Positions 8,296 to 15,557 of a stretch of 43,864 nt of DNA are shown here, piece by piece. The first letter of the stretch is position 1, and each line of letters opens with the position of its first letter. Source of the stretch: an uncultured Bacteroidales bacterium (GTDB taxonomy: Bacteria; Bacteroidota; Bacteroidia; Bacteroidales; WCHB1-69). A model generated the notes under the pieces. That model had not been told where the DNA came from. It made no database searches and was given only the letters and a program-made list of their open reading frames with translations. The translations under genes and the position numbers were made by a program. The stretch is taken from positions 1 to 43,864 of the forward strand of contig CAJODA010000009.1 of assembly GCA_905233745.1 (NCBI GenBank), read 5' to 3'.

Positions 8296-9306
8296 TTACA
8301 TCGCAACCACATCATACACTGGCACCCCCACAACGGCTTGTAATGCGTTGCGCAACTGCTCCGACTCCAATTTGAATCCGGACGGTGAGACAGGATTGAT
8401 ACACATCGCCAAAAGATTGGGACGCTTCAAAACCTTCAGCTGACCTCCTTTCTGCAAGAAACCTTGTAAACAGAAGGGCGTGACAAAAATCTTCGTAAAG
8501 TCTTTTATGATCAACTGGACATCCTTCACATTCGGCTGCACCCGCAGGTAATCCAGCATATTGTCGGTTACAATGCCGCTCACAAATAGGGTGTTGCCAT
8601 GACTGAAGAGCTTATCTTTGCACTTGGTAAACAGTAGTGGGGAGGCTATGGGCAAGCGGTGCAGGTTATCACCTTCCAACGCATAGATGCCGGAATCACA
8701 CTGCATCATAAAATTCTGCTGGTCAGTTTCATACTCCGGCAATTGCGTAAGCTGATAGACAAACTTCGTCTTGGCCACAATAGAGTTCAAATCCGGTGCA
8801 ATGGCAGCCCCGGTGGTCAGTATCAGCCCGTCGGTCACCGCAGGTGAAGCGGGGCTCTTTCGTGAGAGCGCCCCGTCCACAATCGTCAAATCCACGCCCA
8901 TCCCCTTCATGTCATCAATCAGTGCCCGAATACGCCCAGTGGATGACGGGCCCGCCAAAATGACCTTGCCCTCCTGCAACACGCGGGCGGTCACCAAGCG
9001 CCCTAAAGAGGTCATATCCTCCGAAAGCTGGCATATTTCAGACAGCAGACGCCGCTGGCGATAATGGTACTCCGTGGTCACAAAATATGTTCCCGCCGCC
9101 AGTGTAACCTCCGGTTTCTCGGTCTGAGTCACCTGATCTGTCTTCTCCCCATCTATCCCGATAGATGTCACCGCTATCACCTTGTCCGTGGTTCGCAGTT
9201 GGTCAAGGACATAATTCAAGCAGACCGTTTTCCCGGTATTCTTCGCCATCCCAACAATGGAGAGACTGCTACAGGATAATATGCTTTTCAGAAGGTCTGA
9301 GTTCAA
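8296..9306 (-). CDS. P-loop NTPase-like protein of unknown function
   Basis: A 336-residue protein with an N-terminal Walker A motif (VGMAKNTGKT, residues about 18-27), followed by a Rossmann-like layout in which TIVDGALSRKSP probably holds the Walker B region. The fold suggests a MobB/CobQ-like nucleotide-binding domain. Similar proteins occur, as I recall, near amino-acid (lysine) fermentation genes, but nothing here confirms that. The start codon is TTG at 9306: an in-frame TGA lies two codons upstream and the next Met is inside the P-loop. The TTG is part of a TTTGAAC heptamer repeat. It follows the aminopeptidase P gene by 55 bases and may be co-transcribed. Confidence 0.75.
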   Translation of the reverse strand: MNSDLLKSILSCSSLSIVGMAKNTGKTVCLNYVLDQLRTTDKVIAVTSIGIDGEKTDQVTQTEKPEVTLAAGTYFVTTEYHYRQRRLLSEICQLSEDMTSLGRLVTARVLQEGKVILAGPSSTGRIRALIDDMKGMGVDLTIVDGALSRKSPASPAVTDGLILTTGAAIAPDLNSIVAKTKFVYQLTQLPEYETDQQNFMMQCDSGIYALEGDNLHRLPIASPLLFTKCKDKLFSHGNTLFVSGIVTDNMLDYLRVQPNVKDVQLIIKDFTKIFVTPFCLQGFLQKGGQLKVLKRPNLLAMCINPVSPSGFKLESEQLRNALQAVVGVPVYDVVAM

Positions 9307-9321
9307 AGTTCAAAATTCAAA
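9301..9321. repeat. Heptamer direct repeat at a start codon
   Basis: Three tandem copies of (G/A)TTCAAA at 9301-9307, 9308-9314 and 9315-9321 overlap the TTG start of the P-loop gene. Confidence 0.7.
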
Positions 9322-9361
9322 GAAAATGGATTAAAAGGCTGTTAGCTATTGGCCTTATTTG

Positions 9362-10651
9362 CTAATGGCTTCTCATGGCGTTTTCGATCTCCTCCACTTC
9401 CACTGGGGTTCCGGCGAAGAGGTCAACGGGGGTCTCGCCCACCACCACATCCGTTTCAATACGGACACCGATGCCCTCTTCTGCGATATAGATGCCCGGC
9501 TCGCAACTGAGCACATTGCCTGTCTGGAACACCCAGTCGCGCTGGCCCACATCGTGAACATCCAAACCGATGAAATGGCTGGTGTTGTGCATGTAATATT
9601 TCTTGAAGCAGGGCATGTCAGGATCCTGGTTCTTGACATCCTCCCAAGTATAAAGACCCAGTTTGATGAGTTCCTCATCCATTCTTTTAAACACAAAATC
9701 ATTGATTTTATGGATAGTCATACCGGGTTTAAATCGGGGAATCGCATCTTTGTATATAGAAAGCACCGCCTCATACACCTCTTTCTGCCGGGGCGTGAAA
9801 CGTCCGCTCACGGGCACAGTGCGGGAGCAGTCGCCGGCATAATTGGCATACTCGGCACCGAAGTCCATCAAAAGAAGGTCGCCATCTTTCATCACCTTGT
9901 CATTCTTGATATAATGCAGAATACAGGTATCGGGGCCGGCGGCCACGATGGGAGCAAAGGAGTGTGCGGTACCGCCGTTGCGCAGCAGCTCGTACGTCAT
10001 AGCTGCCTCCACCTCATATTCATAACGTCCGGGGGCGACAGCACCCAAGGCGCTCTCGAACATTTTGCGCGTGATGTCGCATGCGTATTTCATGGCCACC
10101 AACTCCTCAGAGGACTTCACCGCGCGCAGCGGGTAGAGAATGGGGGCCAACCGGCGGAAATCGTGCAACGGATAATCCGTTTTGAGTTGCCGCGCAAAAC
10201 GCACCTCATGGGTCGGATAGTCCGGTTTGATGCGCGGATCCTCCGGAATATGCAGATAGACATGCTCGGCATGCATCATCAGATCGTTCAGCACACTCTC
10301 AAACTGATCCGTGAACATCACCGTCTGCACACCACTCAATTCGGTTGCCTGCTGTTTGCTCAAGCGGTGACCGAACCAAACAATCTTCTCCGGCGAGGGA
10401 TTCTTGATGAAGAGAATCTCCCGGTAGGCAGGGTTGGGATGCCATGGCGCCAACGTCAGATAAGTGTCCTCCTGATCGATACCACAGAGGTACAGCAGGT
10501 TGGAATTCTGGCGAAAGGGCTGTGTGGTGTCACCGCAGCGCGGATATTCATCGTGGGATACCAGCACGGCGATGGAATTGCGTTCCAGCTCGCCCACCAC
10601 ATTTTTTCGGTTTCGAATGTAAAATTGCGAAGGTAGGGGTTTGTATCTCAT
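9362..10651 (-). CDS. pepP: Xaa-Pro aminopeptidase (M24, aminopeptidase P type)
   Basis: Cytoplasmic metallopeptidase that removes N-terminal residues preceding proline. The start at 10651 (MRYKPLPSQF) is preferred to one ten codons upstream because the promoter at 10678 would put the transcript start at about 10671. It has an N-terminal creatinase-like domain (about 1-175), then a pita-bread M24 domain with all five metal ligands: D263 (LLLMDFGAEY), D274 (AGDCSRT), H359 (NTSHFIGLDVHD), E384 (CEPGIYI) and E399 (VRIETDVVV). Length 429 aa is normal. First gene of a probable two-gene unit with the P-loop protein. Confidence 0.95.
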   Translation of the reverse strand: MRYKPLPSQFYIRNRKNVVGELERNSIAVLVSHDEYPRCGDTTQPFRQNSNLLYLCGIDQEDTYLTLAPWHPNPAYREILFIKNPSPEKIVWFGHRLSKQQATELSGVQTVMFTDQFESVLNDLMMHAEHVYLHIPEDPRIKPDYPTHEVRFARQLKTDYPLHDFRRLAPILYPLRAVKSSEELVAMKYACDITRKMFESALGAVAPGRYEYEVEAAMTYELLRNGGTAHSFAPIVAAGPDTCILHYIKNDKVMKDGDLLLMDFGAEYANYAGDCSRTVPVSGRFTPRQKEVYEAVLSIYKDAIPRFKPGMTIHKINDFVFKRMDEELIKLGLYTWEDVKNQDPDMPCFKKYYMHNTSHFIGLDVHDVGQRDWVFQTGNVLSCEPGIYIAEEGIGVRIETDVVVGETPVDLFAGTPVEVEEIENAMRSH

Positions 10652-10677
10652 TGTTACAATTTTTCTTGATAAAGCCC

Positions 10678-10686
10678 GCAAAGATA
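10678..10686 (-). promoter_or_regulatory. Promoter -7 element of the aminopeptidase P gene
   Basis: Perfect TATCTTTGC on the minus strand, 27 bases before the chosen start codon. No TTG at the expected distance upstream. Confidence 0.65.
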
Positions 10687-10782
10687 CAAAAATAGTGCAT
10701 TCGCCACATAATGGCGAGCCAGAGCCAACTGTGTAATCCGCCAGAAGGAACGATTGATGTAACGTGAAGAATCCCTTTTAAC

Positions 10783-13236
10783 TTAAAAACCTCCCTTCTG
10801 GCCACCGCCCTGGGCCTGCGCCTGCGCACCCTCCAGCTCCATCTTGCCGAACTTGAAGCTGATGCCCGCACGGATGCTGCGTCCCATCCAACTGCTCCAG
10901 GTGGTGTTGTTCGCGCTGTAATAGGGATTGTTGATGTCGGTGGTGGTCTTGTTCCAGTTGAAGATGTCTTGCACATCCAGATGTATGGAGATGCGGCGCT
11001 TCCAGAACTCGGCACGCAACCCTGCATCAATGCTGTAGCGCGGGCGCGTGACCGTGAACATGGATTTACTTTTGGAACTGTAGTTGGCCGAGGCATTCAC
11101 CTCCAACACGTTCCACACCTTTGCCCAGAAGTTCAAACGGAAACTGTAACCCAAGTTGTCCACCGTGTAGGGAGTCTCCTCCTGGCGAAACTGGAACGAG
11201 GATTTCATATAATAGACATTGGCATAGAAACGGATGCTCATGAAAGCCTTAAGCTGGTACATCATGTTGAATTCGGCACCCGTATTGAGTGACTTGCCAG
11301 CATTAACCGGCATCGTGAAGGTGACATAGCGTCCGAAGAATGGGCTGTAGGCCACATCCGACTGCGAGCTGAACTCATCCTTGCTGTTCCTGAACCAGGC
11401 GTTGATGCCGACATTGCCGAACTTGTCAATGTACTTGGTCCATCCCGCCTCAATGGAGTTGGTGAAGGTCTGCCGCAAATCAGGATTGCCGGTGCTGTAC
11501 TCATCCTCTCCGTAATCTATGTAAGTGGTAAGGTCTTCACCGTCGGGGTTGTTCACGCGGCGGGTGTAGCTGAGCTTGAAGTTGTGCATGTTCTTGGTGC
11601 GATAGCTCAGATGGAGGGAAGGATAAAGTCCCCAATAGCCCTTGTGCACATTGTCAGCAGGCGAATTGCGCATCAGCAGGTTGTATATTTCATACTCCGT
11701 ACGCAGGCCACCCTTGAGGGTGAAGCCGCCAAAACGATGTTGCAACGTGACGTATGCGTCGAAGCTGCCATCATGAGCCCGCACATCCTTGGAACGCAAC
11801 CGGTCCATCACGTACTCACTTGTGGAATACACTAACGTGTCAATCCGGTAATAATTAATGCTAGGATCATAGTCTCCCGACACACCCAATTCAATCTCCC
11901 CGTCCTTGTGATAGGGAATAGTGTAGTCAATGGCGGCATTAATTCCCACCATACGGTAATTCTGTTCATATCTTTTTTTCTTGTCCAAATGGTCCATAAA
12001 GAGATAGTCACGGACATCGTCACCGTTGCTCTTGCTCCCCCAAGTCCAAAAACCCGCATCGGCGCTGATTTTGTGGCCCTTGCTGTTGAACTTGTGCTCA
12101 TACCAAAGTCCGCCGTATCCGCCGAGACCCACATAATTGGATATTTGACTACGATAGTATGAACGGTCGCCAGGATTGAAAATATGCTCTTTGTGATAGG
12201 TGGAATCCGAAACGGTATAGCTTCCAAAATGTGGGTAAGTTCCCGCCCAGAAATAAATGCTGTTCATGGTATCCGGCGAGTATGAACCGTTTATGTACAC
12301 GCCAACATGGTGCGAGGGTTGCCGGGCCTTATAGATGCTGTGGATGGTGCTGGAGGTGTCTTCCTCATTGGTCAGAATGGTGCTGAAGGATTCACTCATG
12401 TCCTTGTTTATGCTATAGGAGTAGTTGAGATAAGTGCTGATGGAGAATTTCTCGTTGGCATAGACATAAGAGATGTAAGGCGTGATGTCGGGCGTGGAGG
12501 AACCGCGCAAGCCGAAGCTGAGGAAACTGTTCTTCTTGATTTTGGATGTCGTGATGATGTTGATGATGCCGCCGTTGCCCTGCGCGCTGTAGCGTGCGGA
12601 GGGATTGGTGATGACTTCGATTTTCTCGATACTGCCCGCCGGCAGCTGCTGGATGAAGTCCTTCAGCGCCTCGGCATTCATGTTGGAGGGCTTGTTGTTG
12701 ATCCAGATCTCCACGGAGGAGACACCACGCAGGGTGACATTGCCCTCCACATCCACCTCCACGCCGGGCGCGTTCTGCAAGGCATCCGCCGCCGTGCCCG
12801 ACTGCACCGTGGGATCTTCGGAGACATTGTACAGCGTTTTCTCGCCATCCACCATGTAGACCGGTTTCTCGCCCACAATCTTCACCTCCTCCAAGTCGGT
12901 GCTGGTCTTGCGCATGGGGATGCTGCCAAGATCAACGGTGCGCTTGTCACCGCCCAATGTTACTGGAATACTGATGCGCTCATAACCGATGAGCGTGGAC
13001 ACCAACTGGTACTCGCCGGCGGGGACATCCGCAATTCGGAAAGTGCCCTGTGCGTCAGTCAGCGACTTGCCCACCATCCGGGCTATTGAGTCCGGTGTCA
13101 TCAACAGCACAGTAGCAAACATAACCTTCTCTTTGTTCAGCGAATCCACCATGGTGCCCGTGACAATGTAACTATTCTGGGCTGATAAAAGGCTTATCAT
13201 GGTGATTAGCATGGAAATAATGGTAAATTTCTTCAT
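10783..13236 (-). CDS. TonB-dependent receptor, OMP_b-brl_3 type
   Basis: An outer-membrane beta-barrel of 817 residues. After a signal peptide (MKKFTIISMLITMISLLSA) comes a carboxypeptidase-regulatory-like Ig domain (about 22-112, with PAGEYQLVSTLIGYE), then a TonB plug domain (about 125-230) with ALQNAPGVEVDVEGNVTLRG and the IEVITNPSARYSAQGNGGII block, and a barrel. The plug and barrel match the family annotated as outer-membrane beta-barrel family 3 rather than SusC. The tail after the last strand (FKFGKMELEGAQAQAQGG...) is Gln/Gly-rich and ends in Phe. The substrate is not evident; no SusD or other partner is adjacent. It is divergent from hicAB. Confidence 0.92.
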   Translation of the reverse strand: MKKFTIISMLITMISLLSAQNSYIVTGTMVDSLNKEKVMFATVLLMTPDSIARMVGKSLTDAQGTFRIADVPAGEYQLVSTLIGYERISIPVTLGGDKRTVDLGSIPMRKTSTDLEEVKIVGEKPVYMVDGEKTLYNVSEDPTVQSGTAADALQNAPGVEVDVEGNVTLRGVSSVEIWINNKPSNMNAEALKDFIQQLPAGSIEKIEVITNPSARYSAQGNGGIINIITTSKIKKNSFLSFGLRGSSTPDITPYISYVYANEKFSISTYLNYSYSINKDMSESFSTILTNEEDTSSTIHSIYKARQPSHHVGVYINGSYSPDTMNSIYFWAGTYPHFGSYTVSDSTYHKEHIFNPGDRSYYRSQISNYVGLGGYGGLWYEHKFNSKGHKISADAGFWTWGSKSNGDDVRDYLFMDHLDKKKRYEQNYRMVGINAAIDYTIPYHKDGEIELGVSGDYDPSINYYRIDTLVYSTSEYVMDRLRSKDVRAHDGSFDAYVTLQHRFGGFTLKGGLRTEYEIYNLLMRNSPADNVHKGYWGLYPSLHLSYRTKNMHNFKLSYTRRVNNPDGEDLTTYIDYGEDEYSTGNPDLRQTFTNSIEAGWTKYIDKFGNVGINAWFRNSKDEFSSQSDVAYSPFFGRYVTFTMPVNAGKSLNTGAEFNMMYQLKAFMSIRFYANVYYMKSSFQFRQEETPYTVDNLGYSFRLNFWAKVWNVLEVNASANYSSKSKSMFTVTRPRYSIDAGLRAEFWKRRISIHLDVQDIFNWNKTTTDINNPYYSANNTTWSSWMGRSIRAGISFKFGKMELEGAQAQAQGGGQKGGF

Positions 13237-13265
13237 AATATTCGATTAAAAAAAAACAATTTAAG

Positions 13266-13285
13266 TAACGTATAGTATGACGTTA
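13266..13285. promoter_or_regulatory. Inverted repeat in the receptor/hicA divergent region
   Basis: TAACGT at 13266-13271 and ACGTTA at 13280-13285 are perfect 6-bp arms separated by 8 bases, 29 bases upstream of the receptor start and 62 bases before the hicA promoter box. A possible operator; its regulator is unknown. Confidence 0.35.
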
Positions 13286-13347
13286 AAATTGCATAAAGGG
13301 GCAAGAAATTTTTTTTACGGAAGATGTTATTGTGTTAGTGTTTTTTC

Positions 13348-13356
13348 TATCTTTGC
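13348..13356 (+). promoter_or_regulatory. Promoter -7 element of hicAB
   Basis: Perfect TATCTTTGC, 22 bases before the hicA ATG. The nearest upstream TTG (13330-13332) is 15 bases away, which is short. Confidence 0.7.
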
Positions 13357-13378
13357 TGCGTTGAAAACATTTTATTTT

Positions 13379-13564
13379 ATGAAATATTCTGAATTAGAAA
13401 GGAAATTGAGGAAGGCAGGGTGTTATCCCATAGCAGAAAACAGCCATCCCATTTGGTACAGTCCCATTACAGGCAACAAATTTCAGACGGGACATCATAA
13501 ATCAGAAGAGGTAAAGAGAGGAACATTGGAAAAAATATGCAAACAGGCAGGTGTGAAATTTTAA
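13379..13564 (+). CDS. hicA: HicA family mRNA interferase toxin
   Basis: A 61-residue protein of the HicA (YcfA) family, which cleaves mRNA when released from HicB. It begins MKYSELERKLRKAGC, keeps the catalytic-type His in ENSHPIW (H23), and ends with the family's GHHKSEEVKRGTL and LEKICKQAGVKF blocks. The ATG at 13379 is chosen because the longer reading from 13277 would start before the promoter box at 13348. The toxin gene precedes the antitoxin gene, the usual HicAB order, with a 19-base gap. It appears intact. Confidence 0.9.
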   Translation: MKYSELERKLRKAGCYPIAENSHPIWYSPITGNKFQTGHHKSEEVKRGTLEKICKQAGVKF

Positions 13565-13583
13565 ATCAAAAAATGTAATTATT

Positions 13584-13985
13584 ATGAAAGTTAAAACCAT
13601 TATAGAAACAGGAAAGAATCTGGACTTTGACATTTACACCGATGATGATTCCTTAGGATTCATGCTGCTCGGACAGGGCAAGACCCTTGACGAAGCTAAG
13701 GCAGATTTGCAGAAGAGCAAGGATGAAATGAAAAAACTATATGCAAACAGCGGAGAAATTTTTGATTTCGACGATTTGGATTTCGAATATGTTTTCGACA
13801 CTATATCCTTTCTCAAATATTCACCCTTCACGCTTGCCGGTTTGTCAAAAGCTACTGGTATCAATTGCAAACAACTGAGCCACTATGTTACAGGATACCG
13901 GAAGCCTTCCCAAAAAACAGTGAGAAGGATCCAAGATGGTATCACACGTTTTATCGGTTCGTTTCGAAATATGACATTGGTGTAA
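13584..13985 (+). CDS. hicB: HicB family antitoxin with HTH domain
   Basis: A 133-residue partner of HicA. Residues about 1-75 form the HicB partial RNase-H-like domain (FDIYTDDDSLGFMLLGQGKT, then an Asp-rich stretch). Residues about 80-122 form a Cro/XRE-type helix-turn-helix (FTLAGLSKATGINCKQLSHY, then VTGYRKPSQKTV) that would bind the hicA promoter region. The N-terminal half neutralises the toxin and the C-terminal half represses in well-studied HicB proteins; that is family knowledge. It follows hicA in the same transcript. Confidence 0.88.
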   Translation: MKVKTIIETGKNLDFDIYTDDDSLGFMLLGQGKTLDEAKADLQKSKDEMKKLYANSGEIFDFDDLDFEYVFDTISFLKYSPFTLAGLSKATGINCKQLSHYVTGYRKPSQKTVRRIQDGITRFIGSFRNMTLV

Positions 13986-14025
13986 ATATGAATCAATCCT
14001 GTTTTTGTGTAAAAAGCATTGAAAT

Positions 14026-15441
14026 ATGAAACTGAAATTTTCCATTCTGTTTATCATGGCGACGGTGTTATCGGGCACCGTGTCCGCCAAATCGGTGGAC
14101 TCAACCACCGCTTGCACGGTTGCAAGCCATTTTTTTGCCCTGAAATTCAACTACATCCCAAAATCACTAAACCCTGTGGTTGCATACACCTCCACAACGC
14201 TGAGTGGCGAAAACGGTTCCGCACCCAGTTTCTATGTCGTCAACTTCGAGCCTGATGGCTTTGTCATTGTTGCAGGCGATGACAGGATACAACCTATTCT
14301 GGCCTTTTCCGACGAAGGGGCTTTTGTCACCGAAAACATTCCCGCCCATATACGATTCTTCTTGGAAGGATACACAGAAGAGATGCAATATACAATTGAA
14401 AACCAACAATATGACAATGAAGTCACCCTGAAAAAGTGGGAGACATTGCTTTCTGGGGACATCCTCGAACAAAAAGACGGTGACGTGGTCGTTGGCCCGT
14501 TGCTGGGCAACAACAAATGGGACCAGACCAAATACTACAACAATCTCTGTCCTGCCGACGCGACCGGCAACCCAGCTTATGGCGGCCACGCTGCTGTAGG
14601 GTGTGGTGCACTTGTCATGGGACAAGTGATGCGCTACTGGCAATTCCCATCCTCAGGCACAGGAAGCCATTCCTATAACAGCAGTTATGGCACCCTTTCG
14701 GCCAATTTTGGCGCGACAACCTACCATTACGAGAATATGCCCAACCAACTTACAACCACTTATCATCCTAGCAGTTGTGTTGATGCCGTTGCTACTTTGC
14801 TGTACCACTGCGGCGTCGCTGTCAACATGAATTACGGTCCATCTGCAAGTGTGGTCAACTCCAACCGCATTGTATCCGCCCTCTCAACCTATTTCTGTTA
14901 TCCCTCCACCATACATTACATTGAACGCGGGGGGCTTTCTTCCAATGTCTGGCTCAACTACTTGAAAGGCGAACTTGACGAAGGTGCACCCTTTATGTAC
15001 GGGGGAAGCGGAAACTACGGCGGACATGTTTGGGTTTGCGATGGTTACCGAGACGATGACTTTTTCCATTTCAACTGGGGATGGAGTGGGCAGCAAAACG
15101 GTTTCTACGCCCTGACCAACTGCAGTTCATACGGATTCAACAACAATCATGCCATCATCATAGGCATCCGGGGGCCGGAATTGCCTGCCGCTGTCGGAGT
15201 GCACAGCAGAAAAACAGTCAAGACTTTCCCGAACCCCACGCATGACGGCGTGTATGTGTGCGCTGAATCACAGATCGTTTTAGAGGTTCAGGTTTTTGAC
15301 ATGTTCGGAAAAATGCTTTCCCGCAAAAGCGTGGGAGAAAAAGAGTTCTTCATTGATTTATCCGGTTATCATGCCGGAACTTATATGCTTCGGATAGTCT
15401 CCCGAGACGGCATCGAGACAGTCAAAATAGTAAAATTCTAG
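14026..15441 (+). CDS. Secreted C10 cysteine protease with T9SS sorting domain
   Basis: A streptopain/interpain-type protease. Signal peptide MKLKFSILFIMATVLSGTVSA; an inhibitory propeptide of about 22-165 containing GFVIVAGDDR; then the peptidase domain with nucleophile C193 (AAVGCGALVMGQVMRYW), catalytic H334 (YGGHVWVCDGY) and the NWGWSG oxyanion/Trp region. The last 75 residues are a type A T9SS C-terminal domain: TFPNPTHDGVYV, VFDMFGKML, and GTYMLRIVS before a basic end (VKIVKF). It should be exported by Sec, then by T9SS to the cell surface. It starts 40 bases after hicB and ends before a bidirectional terminator. Related to Prevotella interpain A and P. gingivalis PrtT; likely acts on host or dietary protein. 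Confidence 0.93.
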   Translation: MKLKFSILFIMATVLSGTVSAKSVDSTTACTVASHFFALKFNYIPKSLNPVVAYTSTTLSGENGSAPSFYVVNFEPDGFVIVAGDDRIQPILAFSDEGAFVTENIPAHIRFFLEGYTEEMQYTIENQQYDNEVTLKKWETLLSGDILEQKDGDVVVGPLLGNNKWDQTKYYNNLCPADATGNPAYGGHAAVGCGALVMGQVMRYWQFPSSGTGSHSYNSSYGTLSANFGATTYHYENMPNQLTTTYHPSSCVDAVATLLYHCGVAVNMNYGPSASVVNSNRIVSALSTYFCYPSTIHYIERGGLSSNVWLNYLKGELDEGAPFMYGGSGNYGGHVWVCDGYRDDDFFHFNWGWSGQQNGFYALTNCSSYGFNNNHAIIIGIRGPELPAAVGVHSRKTVKTFPNPTHDGVYVCAESQIVLEVQVFDMFGKMLSRKSVGEKEFFIDLSGYHAGTYMLRIVSRDGIETVKIVKF

Positions 15442-15494
15442 AACTTGGCAGGAATTTGGAAACAGGTCGCAACGACCTAACAACCTTGTTTGAT

Positions 15495-15538
15495 AAAAAA
15501 ATGTAGAGACGCAAAATTTTGCGTCTCTACATTTTTTT
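15495..15538. terminator. Bidirectional terminator made of a perfect 44-bp palindrome
   Basis: Seven A (15495-15501), a 15-base arm TGTAGAGACGCAAAA, its exact complement, and seven T (15532-15538). It serves both the C10 protease gene and the convergent synthetase gene. The GTAGAGACG...CGTCTCTAC arms recur at 31686 and 35917, so it is also a member of a dispersed repeat family. Confidence 0.85.
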
Positions 15539-15557
15539 GTAACCTTAACAATAAACG

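Noticed and set aside
9359-10636. A 425-codon open frame on the plus strand
   Set aside because: Antisense to the aminopeptidase P gene, whose five metal ligands are all conserved; no family resemblance.
15495-15538. Palindrome as the end of an insertion sequence
   Set aside because: No transposase, target duplication or second end is present; it fits a terminator and a REP-like unit better.
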